Shown: one piece after another, positions 1-11,610 of the stretch
Numbering within the stretch: the first letter of the stretch is position 1
How the letters are laid out: every line of letters begins with the position of its first letter
Origin: Anisus vortex
Lineage: Eukaryota; Mollusca; Gastropoda; Planorbidae
Direction: 5' to 3'
Assembly (NCBI GenBank): GCA_949126835.1
Contig: OX421497.1
Location: 26,515,612 to 26,579,611, forward strand
DNA length: 64,000 bases
The notes under the pieces: model-generated
Databases searched by the model: none
The model's input: only the letters and a program-made list of their open reading frames with translations
Told to the model about the DNA's origin: nothing
Position numbers and translations under genes: made by a program

Positions 1-450
1 TGTATGAGTCAATTTCGACGTTGATACAGTATTCTTCAACAGTAGAGATATATCAGCACCGGAGTCACGTAGAATTTTAATCTTCCGTTCTCTAGCTTGA
101 TTATCTATAGGTGACACATAGCCCTCGCTAACATCCGATAGCATGCACTCGGGTAGTTCTCTACCTACTGAGTTTCTTGCTACACTACTGCCTCCATAAG
201 TAAACGTTTTATTTACTGATTGTTCATCTGTCACACTCCCTTTGGAGTTGAAACTAGAATGTTCAATAAACTCGGTCTTCATTTCAAAGACTTTTTCCGA
301 CTTTGAGCAACTTGGACATGTGTGTTTCGCCATCTCTTCATAACTAACATCAGATGTCTTTCTTTCAGCTTTAATTCTTTTGTGGGCAGTTTTGTTTATT
401 TGAGTTTCAGTTTGTACGGCGATGTGTGATAAAACCACGTTGTTCTTGTT
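1..450 (-). CDS. pol: Retrotransposon pol, N-terminal part with aspartic protease (partial at window edge)
   Basis: Start of the pol polyprotein of a Ty3/gypsy-type LTR retrotransposon, read on the minus strand and cut by the window edge. The frame is open from about 450 to 1 with no internal stop. It contains the retropepsin catalytic triplet DSG followed by A (DSGADISLL, codons for DSGA at 55-66), preceded by a charged linker with a CPSC Cys pair. It lies in the -1 frame relative to the upstream gag frame and overlaps it by about 55 nt (396-450), the usual gag-pol arrangement. I do not see a canonical heptameric slippery site in the overlap, so a frameshift mutation is also possible. Reverse transcriptase, RNase H and integrase would lie beyond position 1. 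Confidence 0.75.
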
Positions 451-1673
451 TTAATGGGTCTTTTCTCTTTATGTAGACTCCAACATTTCTCTTTTATATG
501 TCCATCTTTCTTACAGAATGTACAGGTAATTCTCTTTTGTACAAAACTTGAATTCTCTTGTTTATCGGCTTTTTGTTTACCTTTATCTTCTGTCGATCTT
601 AACTTCCTCTCTGTATTACTGTTTTGAGTCCTTAAACTTGTTCTGTCATTTTTAACATAATGGCTATGCGGGTGAATAATGACGTATTCATCGGCTTTAA
701 CTGCTGCTTGTTCTGCTATTTCAATACCACGATCAGCCAAATGAACTTTTATATCAGTGCGAATCTTCTCAGTAAAATCCTCCATCAGTATGAGATTATA
801 TAGTTTTTCATAATCTTTATTCACATTCTTAGAACGTAACCATCGATCAAGATACTTTTTCTCTAATCTCAGGAAGTCAACATGTGAAACTTCTGGTTCC
901 TTCTTGTACTCACGATATAACTTTCGATACTTTTCTGGAGTTAGAACATAACTCAATAGTACTCTGCTCTTTATTAGTTCATAATCATTGCATTCCTCTG
1001 GAGTCAAATTCAATACAACATCTAGAGCCTTGCCTTTTGTTAGAGCTGAACGTAAAAGTACTGCTTTCTTATCTTCAGGAAATTTATAATCGATTGACTT
1101 TCTCTCGAAGACCATAAAGAACTCATCAATCTCTATGTTCTCCATGCTTGGAACATGCTTTTTAAACTTATATAGTTCTACATTATTTGTTTCCTGAATC
1201 GTATGAGTTGACGAACGAGACTTTGCCGATTCAATCCTTTCATTACTAGCGATTCTTTCTTTTTCCAATTCCTTCTCTTTCTCTGCTTCTATTCTTTTAC
1301 CCTCCAATTGTAATTGTAGTTGTAATTGAATTTCTAACTTCTTCATTTCTAACTGAAATTTCATGTCCGCACTTAGTTCATTTCCATTCATTTTAAATTC
1401 ATGGTTATTTATGTCTGTTTTCAGGGTTTCTGATACATTGAGAACCACTGATTCTTCATTATTCATAGTATTTTCTTCAAGCATTCTACCATGTCTTTTC
1501 AAACAGTCCCTTATATCTTGAATCAATTTACTCCTTACTGGTGTAACTTCAGTAATGTCTATTCCCAGAGAATTTGCCATCTCTTTTAACTGGGTTAGTG
1601 ACATGCTATTTAACTGTTCTGACGTGATAGCAAAAATATTCAATTGCTCCAACGTAAGATTAGCTTCCGCCAT
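396..1673 (-). CDS. gag: Gag-like polyprotein of a Ty3/gypsy (Gmr1-like) retrotransposon
   Basis: 425-aa intact frame. Residues about 25-60 resemble a SAP-like helix-turn-helix start. Residues about 100-150 form a Glu/Lys/Gln-rich coiled coil. Residues about 170-335 match the SCAN-like capsid fold of Gmr1-type gag proteins, with an LTPEKY...DF...LE...WL...YE.L pattern. Residues 384-397 form a CCHC zinc knuckle (CTFCKKDGHIKEKC) for RNA packaging. Gag assembles the virus-like particle in the cytoplasm. The Met at 1673 is the first in frame and is followed by a normal hydrophilic start. The protease frame follows in the -1 frame. No stop interrupts gag, so the copy looks fairly young. It could instead be a domesticated gag, but the adjacent protease argues for a transposon. 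Confidence 0.8.
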   Translation of the reverse strand: MAEANLTLEQLNIFAITSEQLNSMSLTQLKEMANSLGIDITEVTPVRSKLIQDIRDCLKRHGRMLEENTMNNEESVVLNVSETLKTDINNHEFKMNGNELSADMKFQLEMKKLEIQLQLQLQLEGKRIEAEKEKELEKERIASNERIESAKSRSSTHTIQETNNVELYKFKKHVPSMENIEIDEFFMVFERKSIDYKFPEDKKAVLLRSALTKGKALDVVLNLTPEECNDYELIKSRVLLSYVLTPEKYRKLYREYKKEPEVSHVDFLRLEKKYLDRWLRSKNVNKDYEKLYNLILMEDFTEKIRTDIKVHLADRGIEIAEQAAVKADEYVIIHPHSHYVKNDRTSLRTQNSNTERKLRSTEDKGKQKADKQENSSFVQKRITCTFCKKDGHIKEKCWSLHKEKRPIKTRTTWFYHTSPYKLKLK

Positions 1674-1927
1674 GTTTTATATTAATGACGTAAATAGAAG
1701 ATAAAAAATTTCAACTTTACCTTTTATAAAGTCCTTTGAAATATTTTACACCACTGTTAATTTGTAGAAGATATATTTTAAGGATGATTGTGTACAAAAC
1801 TGAAAACAGTATGTCCGAACACAGACAGTGCCTCCCACGTAGACAGAATTTGAATAAATATTTGTTGTAAATCGTTTTCACTAAAACAGTTGTATATTCT
1901 CAATTTCTTATACATACAAACTTTAGA

Positions 1928-1947
1928 TCCAGGACGCTAGCCCCCAA
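1928..1947 (-). promoter_or_regulatory. Candidate tRNA-Pro primer-binding site of the gag-pol element
   Basis: On the minus strand this reads TGGGGGCT, two extra bases, then CGTCC and GGAT. That is the tRNA-Pro type primer-binding site with a 2-nt bulge and one mismatch. It lies about 255 bp upstream of the gag start, where a PBS belongs. If it is real, the 5' LTR begins just to the right. A TGTC...GACA-bounded stretch at about 1956-2440 is a possible LTR, but no second LTR is in the window to test it. Confidence 0.35.
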
Positions 1948-1956
1948 TCTTTTTGT

Positions 1957-3418
1957 CACGTGCGAAATCAGCTACTGACGTATGATGATATTTTTAGTAA
2001 TGTATTATTATACATTCTTTTGATTCACATCCCTCTTGGATCTCACAAGGTTGTATAAGAATTAGTATTGATGTTATTGAAGTAGATTTGATATTTATTT
2101 GGCTCGTATGATGTGAATCTTTTGTGTATGAGGTGATTTAGATAAACTGTACCTTAATATAGAGGAAATCCACAATCCTGTTTGAATGATTAAACATAAT
2201 TTTATTCCAACAAGTTGAGATGATAAATATAACAGTAACACAGAATACATGTACCAATATTATATGATGAAACTTAATCAGTTGAGATTCTTCTATATCG
2301 TACTAAGCCGTAATCCTATCTTTAAGAAAGCGGTCCATAACAGTCCTCACACATTAGCGCCCAAGCTAGAACTAAACTAACGGTCTAAAACCCTCGTGCT
2401 GACCTATGACGCATTTTAATGCTATGACGTAGTGTCTAGACATATACATGTTTTATTCCTAACACGGAAACATTTCGGGTTTAAGATTATTTCATTTTAA
2501 CTTTAGTTAATAATAATAGAACCAATATAATTATGGAAATAAAACTACTTTTGTAACATTAGGCTATGCTATAAGGCACATTTAGCTACAAATATCTTGT
2601 AAGTTATCGACGTTTCTATGTCAAATATAGCCAACTATATGTATTGTTGTAGGCTTATATGTCTAAGTAATGTATACTTGTATCGTTATAACATAGAAGG
2701 TACAAGGTTTAAAACTGGTACACGGTTTAAAACTACAAAGACTAAAGGTAGCCTACTGATTGACGGCAAATGGAATGTGATAAAATGTTTTATGGTGGCC
2801 ATTTGTCCCCCCCCCCCCACACACACACTCAACAACCCGTGTTGAGAGAATAGGCCTAGAGGTCAGCAAAGTAATTCTTTAACTCTCCCTGACGTAACCG
2901 GTCAAGAAAATTCGCGTGTCTCGGGAGAGGGGAATAGGGACTGTGTTCGTTTCTGATAGATATATAAAGTAGGAGGGTTGCAATGTGTTTGCAATGTTTC
3001 CCGACGTAAAGGACTTAGTATGGTCGTGCTTGAAAGAAGAGTCTGGTCGGGGGCGGTAGGGGAGGGGGCATTCTACGTTTGCTCTTATTTACACAACCAG
3101 TATCACACTATGTAGGGGTGGCGGTCAGGTAGTCAGAGTTACGTAATATCGTAGGGGAGACAAACGTATGCTTTGATGCGTAAAGTTAGTTTGGATACCT
3201 TACACACATAGGCCTACCTTTACATTTGCCAAGGCGTAACTTAAGGAGCGAGAGAGAATCGCCGGGGCTGGGGAAGGGGTACATTTGGCGCCTATTTAAA
3301 ATGTTTGTCTTTGATCATTAGATGACGTTAAATTAAATAACGTGAAAAGTGCTCCTTAATGTTATCATGCTCTTTTCATCAATTTGGTGGTCTTTTATGT
3401 GCCATTTAAAAACACTCA
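1957..3418. other. Intergenic or possible LTR sequence, no gene seen
   Basis: AT-rich at the left, with GC-rich and C-homopolymer patches (C-run at about 2807-2819 followed by CA repeats). The left 0.5 kb may be the LTR of the neighbouring gag-pol element. Short open frames here show no recognisable domain and are treated as chance. Confidence 0.4.
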
Positions 3419-3470
3419 GTGTGCCAAGTATGGCACGCATTGCATAGGTTGCCTATCCATGGACTAGAGT
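3419..3470 (-). mobile_element. hAT-like terminal fragment
   Basis: Read on the minus strand, this stretch starts CCATGGATAGGCAACCT and continues with GCGTGCC and TTGGCAC. This is the same terminal pattern (GGCAACCT...GCGTGCC...GGCAC) as the hAT elements at 4224 and 62818. No partner end was found to the left, so this is probably a truncated copy. Confidence 0.45.
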
Positions 3471-3518
3471 GTAGTCTAGCCCATACTTTTAATAAAAACA
3501 GTGTATATTATATGATTG

Positions 3519-3645
3519 CCAATTTTACCGTTGCCAATTTTACCGCTTTGCGTGTTTTGCCGAATTTACCTATTCCGAAATTACCTTTGCCAAAATCACC
3601 TTTCCTAAAATACCGGTTCCGAATTAAACATTGCCAAATTTACCG
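3519..3645 (+). repeat. Degenerate ~15-bp tandem repeat
   Basis: About eight diverged copies of a unit like TTGCCAAATTTACC, ranging from TTGCCAATTTTACC to TTTGCCAAAATCACC. Because the unit is 15 bp, one frame reads as a Leu-Pro pentapeptide repeat, but there is no other sign of a gene. A 21-bp stretch inside it is shared exactly with 7150-7170. Confidence 0.55.
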
Positions 3646-4223
3646 AGCACCGTTTTCTACTGTAGGGGATGAATTAAAATCAATTATGGGAAAGCAAGTA
3701 TTGAATGAAATCACTGCACAACTAATGCAATTCAAAACTTTAAAAAAATGTAAAATATTTTAACAAAAAAACAGCAACACGCACACAACCACAAACATGA
3801 AATAAAACAGAAGTAATTAACATAAGTAACATAACTAATTCAAGCTCAGATCAGAATGAATCACAAAGACTGTAGCGGGCATGTATTTATCAGAGTCAGA
3901 TAGAGACCGAATTGAACTAGAAAATACTGCAACAAATAGATCTACTCTGAATGAGAAATGGCATTTGATTGTTAACTGACACTGACACACTGAAGGCCTA
4001 CATGGCTGTTCATGTTAGAGTGTTCAAACGAGCAACTGAAGTTAAATTTAATGAAATGCTAATTTGCTCGCCAAATCGGCAGAGTCAGACAGAGTGGGTT
4101 ACCGGTAATCAGGGCCCTCGAGAGAAAAAAAAGATTCCGGTACGAGATCTTTTCTGCCCCGCCCCCCCCCCCCCCACACACTTATTTTCTAACACTAGTC
4201 ATATTTAGATGATTTATTTATAT

Positions 4224-5092
4224 CAGGGTTCGGCAACCTAAGGTACGCGTGCCAATCTTGGCGATTTTCAATGGCACGCGAGAGACCTCCAAGATATGTT
4301 GTTGCTTTTTTTATAATAAGACAACATTTTGCGGTCCTGAATGAGGAAAACTGACTGTGAAAGCCGATGTTTCTTAATGACATAGCGATACATTTCAGTG
4401 AGTTGCATTTACAAACATAACTTTTTTTTTGCCATCACTATTGAATCAAATGTGGCATTTTTTTATATTAAAGGCAGATGATTAATCCGTTTTATTTGAG
4501 CTAATATTTTTAATATATTTTTTTTTTTTTTAAATATGGCTTACAATTTACAAACTTTGACATGATCAAACTGTAAAAAGTATTTGAAAATTATATAAAT
4601 ATTTAAAGACTAAAGAATTTATATGTATATTTTTAAACATTACATTAACTACCCAGAGTGTATGATTACTACGTATCTCTTCAACTTGTATAATTGCTAC
4701 AATGTACGAGACCATTCACAATATAATTGACAATTGACATTAAATTTGCAAGTGTTAGATCCTCATCTTGACTACCAAATAATAATGATTAGACAATATT
4801 TACCATAATGTGAAAGTATTGTAGTATTAAATTATTGTATTTAACATAAATGCAAATACAAAGGATGATAATCTAAAGCACGTTAATTAAATGTAAAATG
4901 CCTTTACGATTTTCTGTATAAATAATCTCCTTTGCTGTTGACCTTGGTCTTGCTACGGAGTTAAAATAATTTTCCTATAAAAATACTTTTTTAAAAGTAT
5001 AAGGGAGCAGTTTGACTTTGAGGCTGTTGGCACGCTGAATGATTTAGAAATCCTACTTTGGCACACTGTTAGCAAAAGGTAGCCGACCCGTG
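4224..5092. mobile_element. Non-autonomous hAT transposon with 8-bp TSD
   Basis: An 869-bp element flanked by perfect 8-bp target-site duplications ATTTATAT (4216-4223 and 5093-5100), the TSD length of the hAT superfamily. The termini are imperfect inverted repeats: left CAGGGTTCGGCAACCT, right (complement) CACGGGTCGGCTACCT. Both are followed by GTGCC/TTGGCAC-type subterminal motifs. The interior is AT-rich with no transposase. Related copies are at 62818-64000 and, by interior sequence, 35149-36454. Confidence 0.9.
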
Positions 5093-5589
5093 ATTTATAT
5101 TACATACGTTTGAAAAATCAGGAATCTTTTTAATAGGTCTGTGGACCATTTTGTGAGTGTAAACATTTCAATCACAGCCTTACAGGTCTATTACAAAAAT
5201 AAAAATACTTTAATCAAGTACATAGTTCTTAGTTTAAATTATTGTAATTGTTCCTCCGCTTCAGTATTTATCTTGCAAATAATATTACAAAGATGCTTGA
5301 AATGGGAAAAGTGACTCGCACTGGTGATTGATGATTAATTTGGTTAAAAAGAACTTGATAGAGAGCATACCGTTACCCAGATAGGTACATCCTAAATAGT
5401 AGGCCTAGAAGTCGACCACATGGTGGAAGCTTAAAAAAAACAGTGATGCTAAGAAACGGTTAACTAGTGGTCAGCATGGGATACGTTGTTTATATGATTG
5501 TATAGATGACATACACCCAAAAACTGCCGATAATGTATGGTTATAATGGTTTACCATGTCTGATCAATGTAGCCTACCTATTATCTTAT

Positions 5590-5990
5590 TCATTACATAA
5601 GCTCCTTCTATAAAGAATATTATTGAAATTATTGCGTCATACGCACGTCCATGGTTTGAGTTTAGTCCTGCATTTCTATTAATACTGGTTTTCCTGGTTT
5701 GTTCAGGCAACCCATTCCATGCCCGGATGCCACTCGGGATGAAAAAGTACTTGTGTGCGTTTGTTATCGTATAAGCATAAGGGATAAGGAAAGTGTCTTT
5801 GTCCTTATGTTTATCTGAGCATCGTAACAGATTGTTTTTGAGTTGTATTTCTAAATTTGAGTTAAATGCCTTATGTATTAATACTACTTTACTCTTTGTC
5901 CTTCTGTCCTCTAGTGTTTCTAGGCTTAGTGATTTAACTATTGGTGTTACTCTTGTCAGTTGTAAATATTCACTAGTAATGTAGGCCCTA
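5590..5990 (-). mobile_element. LINE (non-LTR retrotransposon) ORF2 C-terminal remnant
   Basis: The minus strand translates as a typical non-LTR reverse-transcriptase C-terminus: SLETLEDRRTKSKVVLIHKA, later HKYFFIPSGIRAWNGLPEQT. This is the family pattern of an 'LE.RR.K..L...K' segment followed by 'HKY.FFP...R.WN.LP'. About 100 codons stay open, then the end decays. The 3' part is shared with fragments inside both arms of the giant inverted repeat (22385-22545 and 32229-32389). Confidence 0.75.
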
Positions 5991-7030
5991 TAAGGTCCTA
6001 TGTTGTGTAGTCAAATGTAAGGCTAGATCTGCTGCGGCATTTCACTAAACACATACATTTTCTTTTGTAAAGACTCTTCTTAAAATACATTTTGTTAAAT
6101 GACAACAAAAAATGTCTTTTAAATTCTCAATATATTTGTCTGAAACTATGCTAACTTCATTAGGAAATCATTAAAGTGTAAAAGGCTCGATTAACTAGCT
6201 TTGACTGCCGTACTTGTATGCAGCGACATATAGTATTTACTCCTAGACTACTAAGCTAACAGGGAGAACTGTAAGCCTGTAAGGCTCATAGGTCTATATT
6301 TGTAAGTGTCTCTGGGGAAAACTAATAATAAAAAGAGATCCTAAATGATATCGAAAATAATTAGGCCCTATATTACAGCTAGAGGAATCTTTGCATATTT
6401 AACTAAAAGTTCAACTAGGCCTACACATTCAAAGAAAATCAAAATGAAGGGCCCCCAGCGCCACGTGATATTGTAGGAGGTTTTGGGGCATCTCCTCTTA
6501 GCATAATAGCAACAATTAAAAAATACTAGCGTAATTGCCAATTTATTTTTTAATTGTAATATTTATGGGCCCCCTAAACTCTTATGGGCCCCGGCTTACC
6601 GGCTGTACCCCCCTCTCGTGAGCCCGCCGGTAATGGTTATCATACAGCATCAACAACTCTGTACAAAGGCTAACACAGCAACTTCGGAGGGCAGGGGCGG
6701 GGTCAAGAGGGGCCTCCACACTAATTTGGGAACAATCCTAAATACGGCTCTGTTCTATGGTATTTGTTGGAATGTACTCTTTGATAAAGTCATGAAGAGA
6801 TTGTGTGATACTTTGAACTATTGGATTAATTTTACAAAGTGTTAACGACTACTTTAATAACTATGTTTGTGTGTAGTAATTTGTAGTAAATAAACTATAT
6901 ATCTTCGGCTCCATAGTCTAGGAAGAACTTTAGATTTGCGCTCCTGTGACATCGCCAGCCCCGCAGCATTAACTGTGTCTGTGGGGACCTATCATTGAGA
7001 GACCAGCTCTGTCGCATCTCTGGCACTTGA
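5991..7030. other. Intergenic; GC-rich repeat-like patches, no gene seen
   Basis: Mostly AT-rich. The stretch 6440-6735 has several GGGCCCC blocks and ends near CAGGGGCGGGGTCAAGAG at 6690-6710. That resembles a hAT-type terminus on a decayed element, but I found no matching TSD. Confidence 0.3.
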
Positions 7031-7310
7031 AAGCGAACCGTTGGAGCTGGTCAGGGTCAGTATATGTTCTTTACATTTCTTCGCTGCTCTTCCAGCCTAT
7101 TCGATAGGGCGAAGTCTGCCCTCTGCAGCAGATGGCTTATACCCCGTATCTGCCGCTTTGCGTGTTTTGCCGACGCTAAATAGCAAAGCTGGAGAGTCAT
7201 CTCCAAAGCCTGTGCGTTGTGATAAGGAGAGGCTGATGTTGCCCATGCATTAATTCCCCTCTCTCCACGCATCAAATGTAGACAAGGAGACGGCGTAGTC
7301 AATACAGCTT
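7030..7310. repeat. GC-richer repeat-like segment, unclassified
   Basis: Base composition rises sharply relative to both flanks. Open frames exist on both strands (minus strand about 7057-7302), but neither shows a domain I recognise. It shares an exact 21-bp stretch with 3543-3563. It is probably an old dispersed element. Confidence 0.3.
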
Positions 7311-10219
7311 GGCATCTACAATCTGACTTGTTCTATAGATATGAAGTAGGTCATTTAAGTGCATCCCGGGGTTGATGTAGGAGCTATTGCTAAATTGCTG
7401 ATAGGAAGAAATAATATAAGTTACACATTAAGGATGTTACAACACTGTAACTGTAAGGGGAAACACGAGTTCTTATAACCCGCCCCCCCCCCCGCCCCCA
7501 TTCCTGAGTTCTGACTCTACGCCCTGTAGGAAGGGAAAGCATCCGGTATAATCAGTAATTCGTTATATGTAACCTAGAACGAGGATCGTCTACCAAACAT
7601 CGCGCACATGTAATCTGTACTACCAAAAATACCACAACGAGTCATGCACACTTTAGAGCGTATGTAGACCAACTGATTTGTGGACTGCTAATTGTTGTGT
7701 TACTTTTATAAATTTATTAACATAATTTTATAGTAAGAACCCTCTGTTTAATTGAGACTCGCAGATAAAGATAAAAATAAAAAATAATGTAAGAAATGTT
7801 TTTTTGTTTCTTTATTCCCTATAGTTGTTGGTTTTGTCCTCTCTTTATTATTATTACTCCCTTTCTCTTAGCTCGTACTGTCTGTCTGTCTACTTGCTTG
7901 TAAAACTTTGCATCGATTTTTCGACCACTTCCCGTCGTCCAATCGAGCTGAAACTTGGGCAGCAGATTTATGGCGACTAACAATACATTTTATTAAATTT
8001 TCAGTTAAAAAAAACTTAATTATGATTTTTTTTTAAATTTAACGCTTCGTTTTGGTTTCACGTTGAAAATGCCGGTCCAACTTTTTATGGTTTTTCGTCG
8101 CGCTGAGATTATTTTAATTACGTCATGAAACTTTACGCTCTAGCTTTGTGAATGAAGGGAAAAAATTAATTCATGTTTACATTCGTGTCGTATTATAAAA
8201 TTTGCGGCAATGTTTTATACGGAGTATGGAGATATTTTTGAGATTTGTGACACAGATATTTTTCTGTACATGTTTCATTTCCAGTAGTCAATCAATTATT
8301 TAATTGCATGATGGTAAACTTAGTTTATAAAGAAAGGGAGTATAATACAAACTTTAGTGTTAGTTTTCTTTTTGTTTGTTTTTTCTTGACTGGCGCTCAA
8401 GAAAACTCCTCCTATTTACTTCTGAGGCCTCGTTTACGCCACTGCACGCCCTCCAGGTTGACACATGCATATTGAATGACGTCGAAACGGTGAACTGTTT
8501 GTGATCGGATATCTCCTGTCTCTCGTGTCACGTGAGTAGTCTACATTCCTTCACTCTGTATTTCTGAGGTTGTTGGTTTGTTTCTATCTTGTCACTAGGT
8601 CAAAATGACATTTATTCATTACCTACAACCTCCCCCATCCTCCTCCGAGTTCCCCCCATCCACTCGATCAAACATATACTCAGTATATACTTCAATTTAT
8701 CGACACGACAACCCAACATTCAACACAATCCAGGTCACGAAATAGGCTGTCAATGTTGGCTTTCCTATGATTATTTTATTTGAATCTATTGGGGGCAGCC
8801 TTTTTCATTTTTAGTAGCCAATTGTAAAAAAATAAATAAATGCGTAGCATGCAATATTATTGTTTTAAAAGTCTTTAAACAAATATAATTTGACAATGGA
8901 AGAAAATGGATGACATGACCCACACGGAGATCTTCTTAAGGTGAATGTGACTAAAGCGTCTTCGACTTTGCACCATTATAAGATAATATTTATTTATTGA
9001 TAAAAAAAAATGGATATTTGTCTTAATTAGAGAAGTTTTGTCTTTCAGCATATTTAAAACAATATAAAATAGCTATTTGTACTCAAGCACAGATATATAC
9101 TTATAAAAACAGACATGCACTCACACAACAACACAGTTTATCATACAAGAAAAATTTCAATAGTAGTCAGCTATCGTTATGTTTGAAGCATGCTTACGTC
9201 TCTTTGTGCATTCTTGTGTGTTAGCTTATGACTAAATCGTCCACATGTGTGTTCAATGGCCTTTCTCCGTGTGTCGTAAACACCCCTCCTCCGCTCATAG
9301 AGATGGCTTGTAAGTTTGAATATTTTTCTACTCGCCTCCTGTGTTCTACATAACATGAATGTGCAGATGCTCAGGCGCTTACTGAACTTTAGTAGCTTGT
9401 AACGCATCAGACATTAAGTATGCCGCCGTTTGGAGTTTTCACTATTTTGGCATGGTCTGAAAAGGGAGAGCAACATGAAATGAAAAATCGCTTTGCGTGC
9501 CAAGTCTGCATGAGTTTTGGTTTGGATGTTACCGTCCTTTTAACTAGATAACAATTAAATATGTCTTGCTCCAGGTATGGCGGGGAAACTTGAGGCACTC
9601 CTTTCAATTATAAAATAACGGATGCCCAGATGGTTTGGTCATACTGTAAGGCATAACTTTTTGGCCAAAGGACGAAAGTCAAGGTTCTGATGACGATGAT
9701 AATGATGATCGTTTAGTATTTATGTTTTTACCTGCGCCGACCAAGAAGCGTTCCGACACCGGCCAACATAACTCGAACTGTAAGACGATATCTCAGTAAA
9801 CAAGCACTAAAAGCAGTATATCATGCACTTATAAACCAACCTATCCCGGTAAGTCACTCCCTGTCGCAATGGTGCAATGAGTCATCAAGTATTACGCCAC
9901 TACCACGCTATGTATGCCACCACACCGCGTTTTTTTATATAACGTCATGCTTGTTTATTCAGCGACAGTTAACAACATTAAAAAAACAACAACAATAGGA
10001 TGCAATGTTTTTCTGTTACTATTGACAAGTCTTAATTAGGCGTGACCTTTTCCAATGGAAGAGATCACAACTTCCGGTTCTATTTTTTGGAAAGTTCTCA
10101 AATTTATCTTACTGACAATTAGATTAGCTCAGGTGCTTACACCTGTGTTACACAACAAGTGTGGATCTTTTGGGGTATTCTATGGATGAGTGACAATGAT
10201 TGCATTAAGTCTTACTCTC

Positions 10220-10225
<6 letters not shown>
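7311..10225. other. Intergenic AT-rich sequence, no gene seen
   Basis: Contains a C-run at 7480-7500 and a stretch at 7860-8170 that looks like transposon-derived non-coding sequence. Several short frames (for example minus strand 9177-9407) show no domain or splice context and are treated as noise. Confidence 0.4.
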
Positions 10226-10316
<91 letters not shown>

Positions 10317-10329
10317 CTCTCTCTCTCTG
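10221..10329. repeat. (CT)n microsatellite
   Basis: More than 50 CT dinucleotides, nearly pure, with one interruption (TCG) near 10313. Long Ser-Leu or Glu-Arg frames on the two strands are products of the repeat. Confidence 0.95.
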
Positions 10330-10699
10330 TCCTTTTCGTTCTACATCTGTTGAAATGACTTGATTGTCTGTAGAAGCAATCTCAAATTTCTGAGTAGTCT
10401 CAATAGCCTGAGCCTGAGTGTTTTTGTTAGCTCTCAGGTAAATATTACGATCTTTGTCTGGCGCAGCTAATGTCGTGCTAGATGACAATTATGCATTCTC
10501 TTTTGCCTATTAGATTACTCTTTTGCACGATCTTCAACTACTGTTTTTTTGTCCCATCCAGACTGTTTGGAGCCTTCCCATTTTTTATTTCTTTTCTTGA
10601 AAATGCCCCATTTTTCCAAGATAGAGCCTTAATGTGAAGTCGTTTTTCTCAAAAATGAAGCACTTTTTATCATTTTAATAGCCTTACAAAAAAAAAAGG

Positions 10700-10955
10700 A
10701 AATTAGAATGGTTTGGCCACATAACCAGAACCAACGGGCTTGCCAAAACCATTTTACCGGGCACCACCAGAGGAGGGAGAAAGAGAGGAGGACAAAAGAA
10801 AACGATTGGAGGATAACATCAGGGAGTGGACAGGAATAAAACTGTGCCACGCATTGAAAAAGGCTTAAAGACGGGAGGAATGGAGTAGGCTGGTGTACAT
10901 GTCATCTCTGGCGCCCCAACGGTGCAACAGACTACGGGATATGTAGGATGTGGGT
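10700..10955 (+). mobile_element. LINE ORF C-terminal remnant (frameshifted)
   Basis: The plus strand encodes WFGHITRTNGLAKTILPGTT followed by a basic Gly/Arg/Lys stretch. After a one-base frame change it reads EDNIREWTGIKLCHALKKA, then a stop, then RREEWSRLVYMSSLAPQR. This is the well-known end of many invertebrate non-LTR retrotransposon polyproteins: WxGHxxR, then GxRxxGRxxKRWxDNIxEWTG, then R..WR.LV. One frameshift and one stop show it is dead. Confidence 0.8.
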
Positions 10956-11240
10956 AGGAAAAGTCCAATATTTGGTTTGGTTTCCACTTGCTGTCTGAGC
11001 TACTGGTGTTTGTTAAAAATATGTATTAATTGTTGAGACAAGTGGGCCTATGCTCTTACGAACATGCAATGTCATTGTATCATTTCTTGCTGGCGTCCTT
11101 TTTAAAGGACATTTTTAAAAATCTCAATATTTCAATTAATTTTTTTTTTTTTTTTAAATAACTATCATTTTTTTTATTACATCATGACTTAACAAAAAGA
11201 GAAAAAACAATTTACATCCTCGACGGCTCTAACAAAACAC

Positions 11241-11276
11241 TATATAAACCCAGCACACCGCGCCATATGTCAGTTA
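11241..11276 (+). promoter_or_regulatory. TATA box plus initiator
   Basis: TATATAAA at 11241-11248 is followed about 30 bp later by TCAGTT at 11270-11275, an initiator-like element with its A at 11272. The spacing is ideal for a core promoter. It feeds a 5'UTR exon ending at a GT donor (11330/11331), in line with the Ig-domain gene below. Confidence 0.6.
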
Positions 11277-11427
11277 CAAAGAGTTGTCCGTAGAACACTG
11301 GATAACTTATCAGACATCTTATATAGGCAAGTATATTGACTACAGAATGTCTAATATTTTAAAAGTTAAACCTTAGGTCAACATTTCTAAGATTTCAGCT
11401 TTTTATTAAATATAACATTACAAACCA

Positions 11428-11610
11428 GGCGGCTGGTTAGCAAAGTCGACAGTGAGCTCGACTCCCAAGCGTCGCATCAGGGGTTCGACCCTCGGTGCAG
11501 TCAGCCATAAATCCACCGCCGACTTGGAGAGGAGATGGGCGCCGCCAAGTCTACCAAGCCCAAGAAAGGACTAATGGACACCCAAAGACCCGTGACCTTA
11601 TTGCCTCATA
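11428..11610 (+). mobile_element. tRNA-derived SINE
   Basis: The head contains an A-box-like TGGTTAGCAAAG and a B box GGGGTTCGACCC at tRNA-like spacing, followed by a non-tRNA body (GACTTGGAGAGGAGATGGGC and onward). A second tRNA-like end (CCCGGGTTCGATT) follows at about 11650-11710. Both lie in intron 1 of the Ig-domain gene. Confidence 0.6.

Noticed and set aside
3419..3763. 114-codon frame with Leu-Pro repeats
   Set aside because: It overlaps a hAT terminus and a degenerate 15-bp tandem repeat, with no domain or splice context.
7057..7302. 81-codon minus-strand frame
   Set aside because: It overlaps an equally long plus-strand frame in a GC-rich repeat-like patch, with no recognisable domain.
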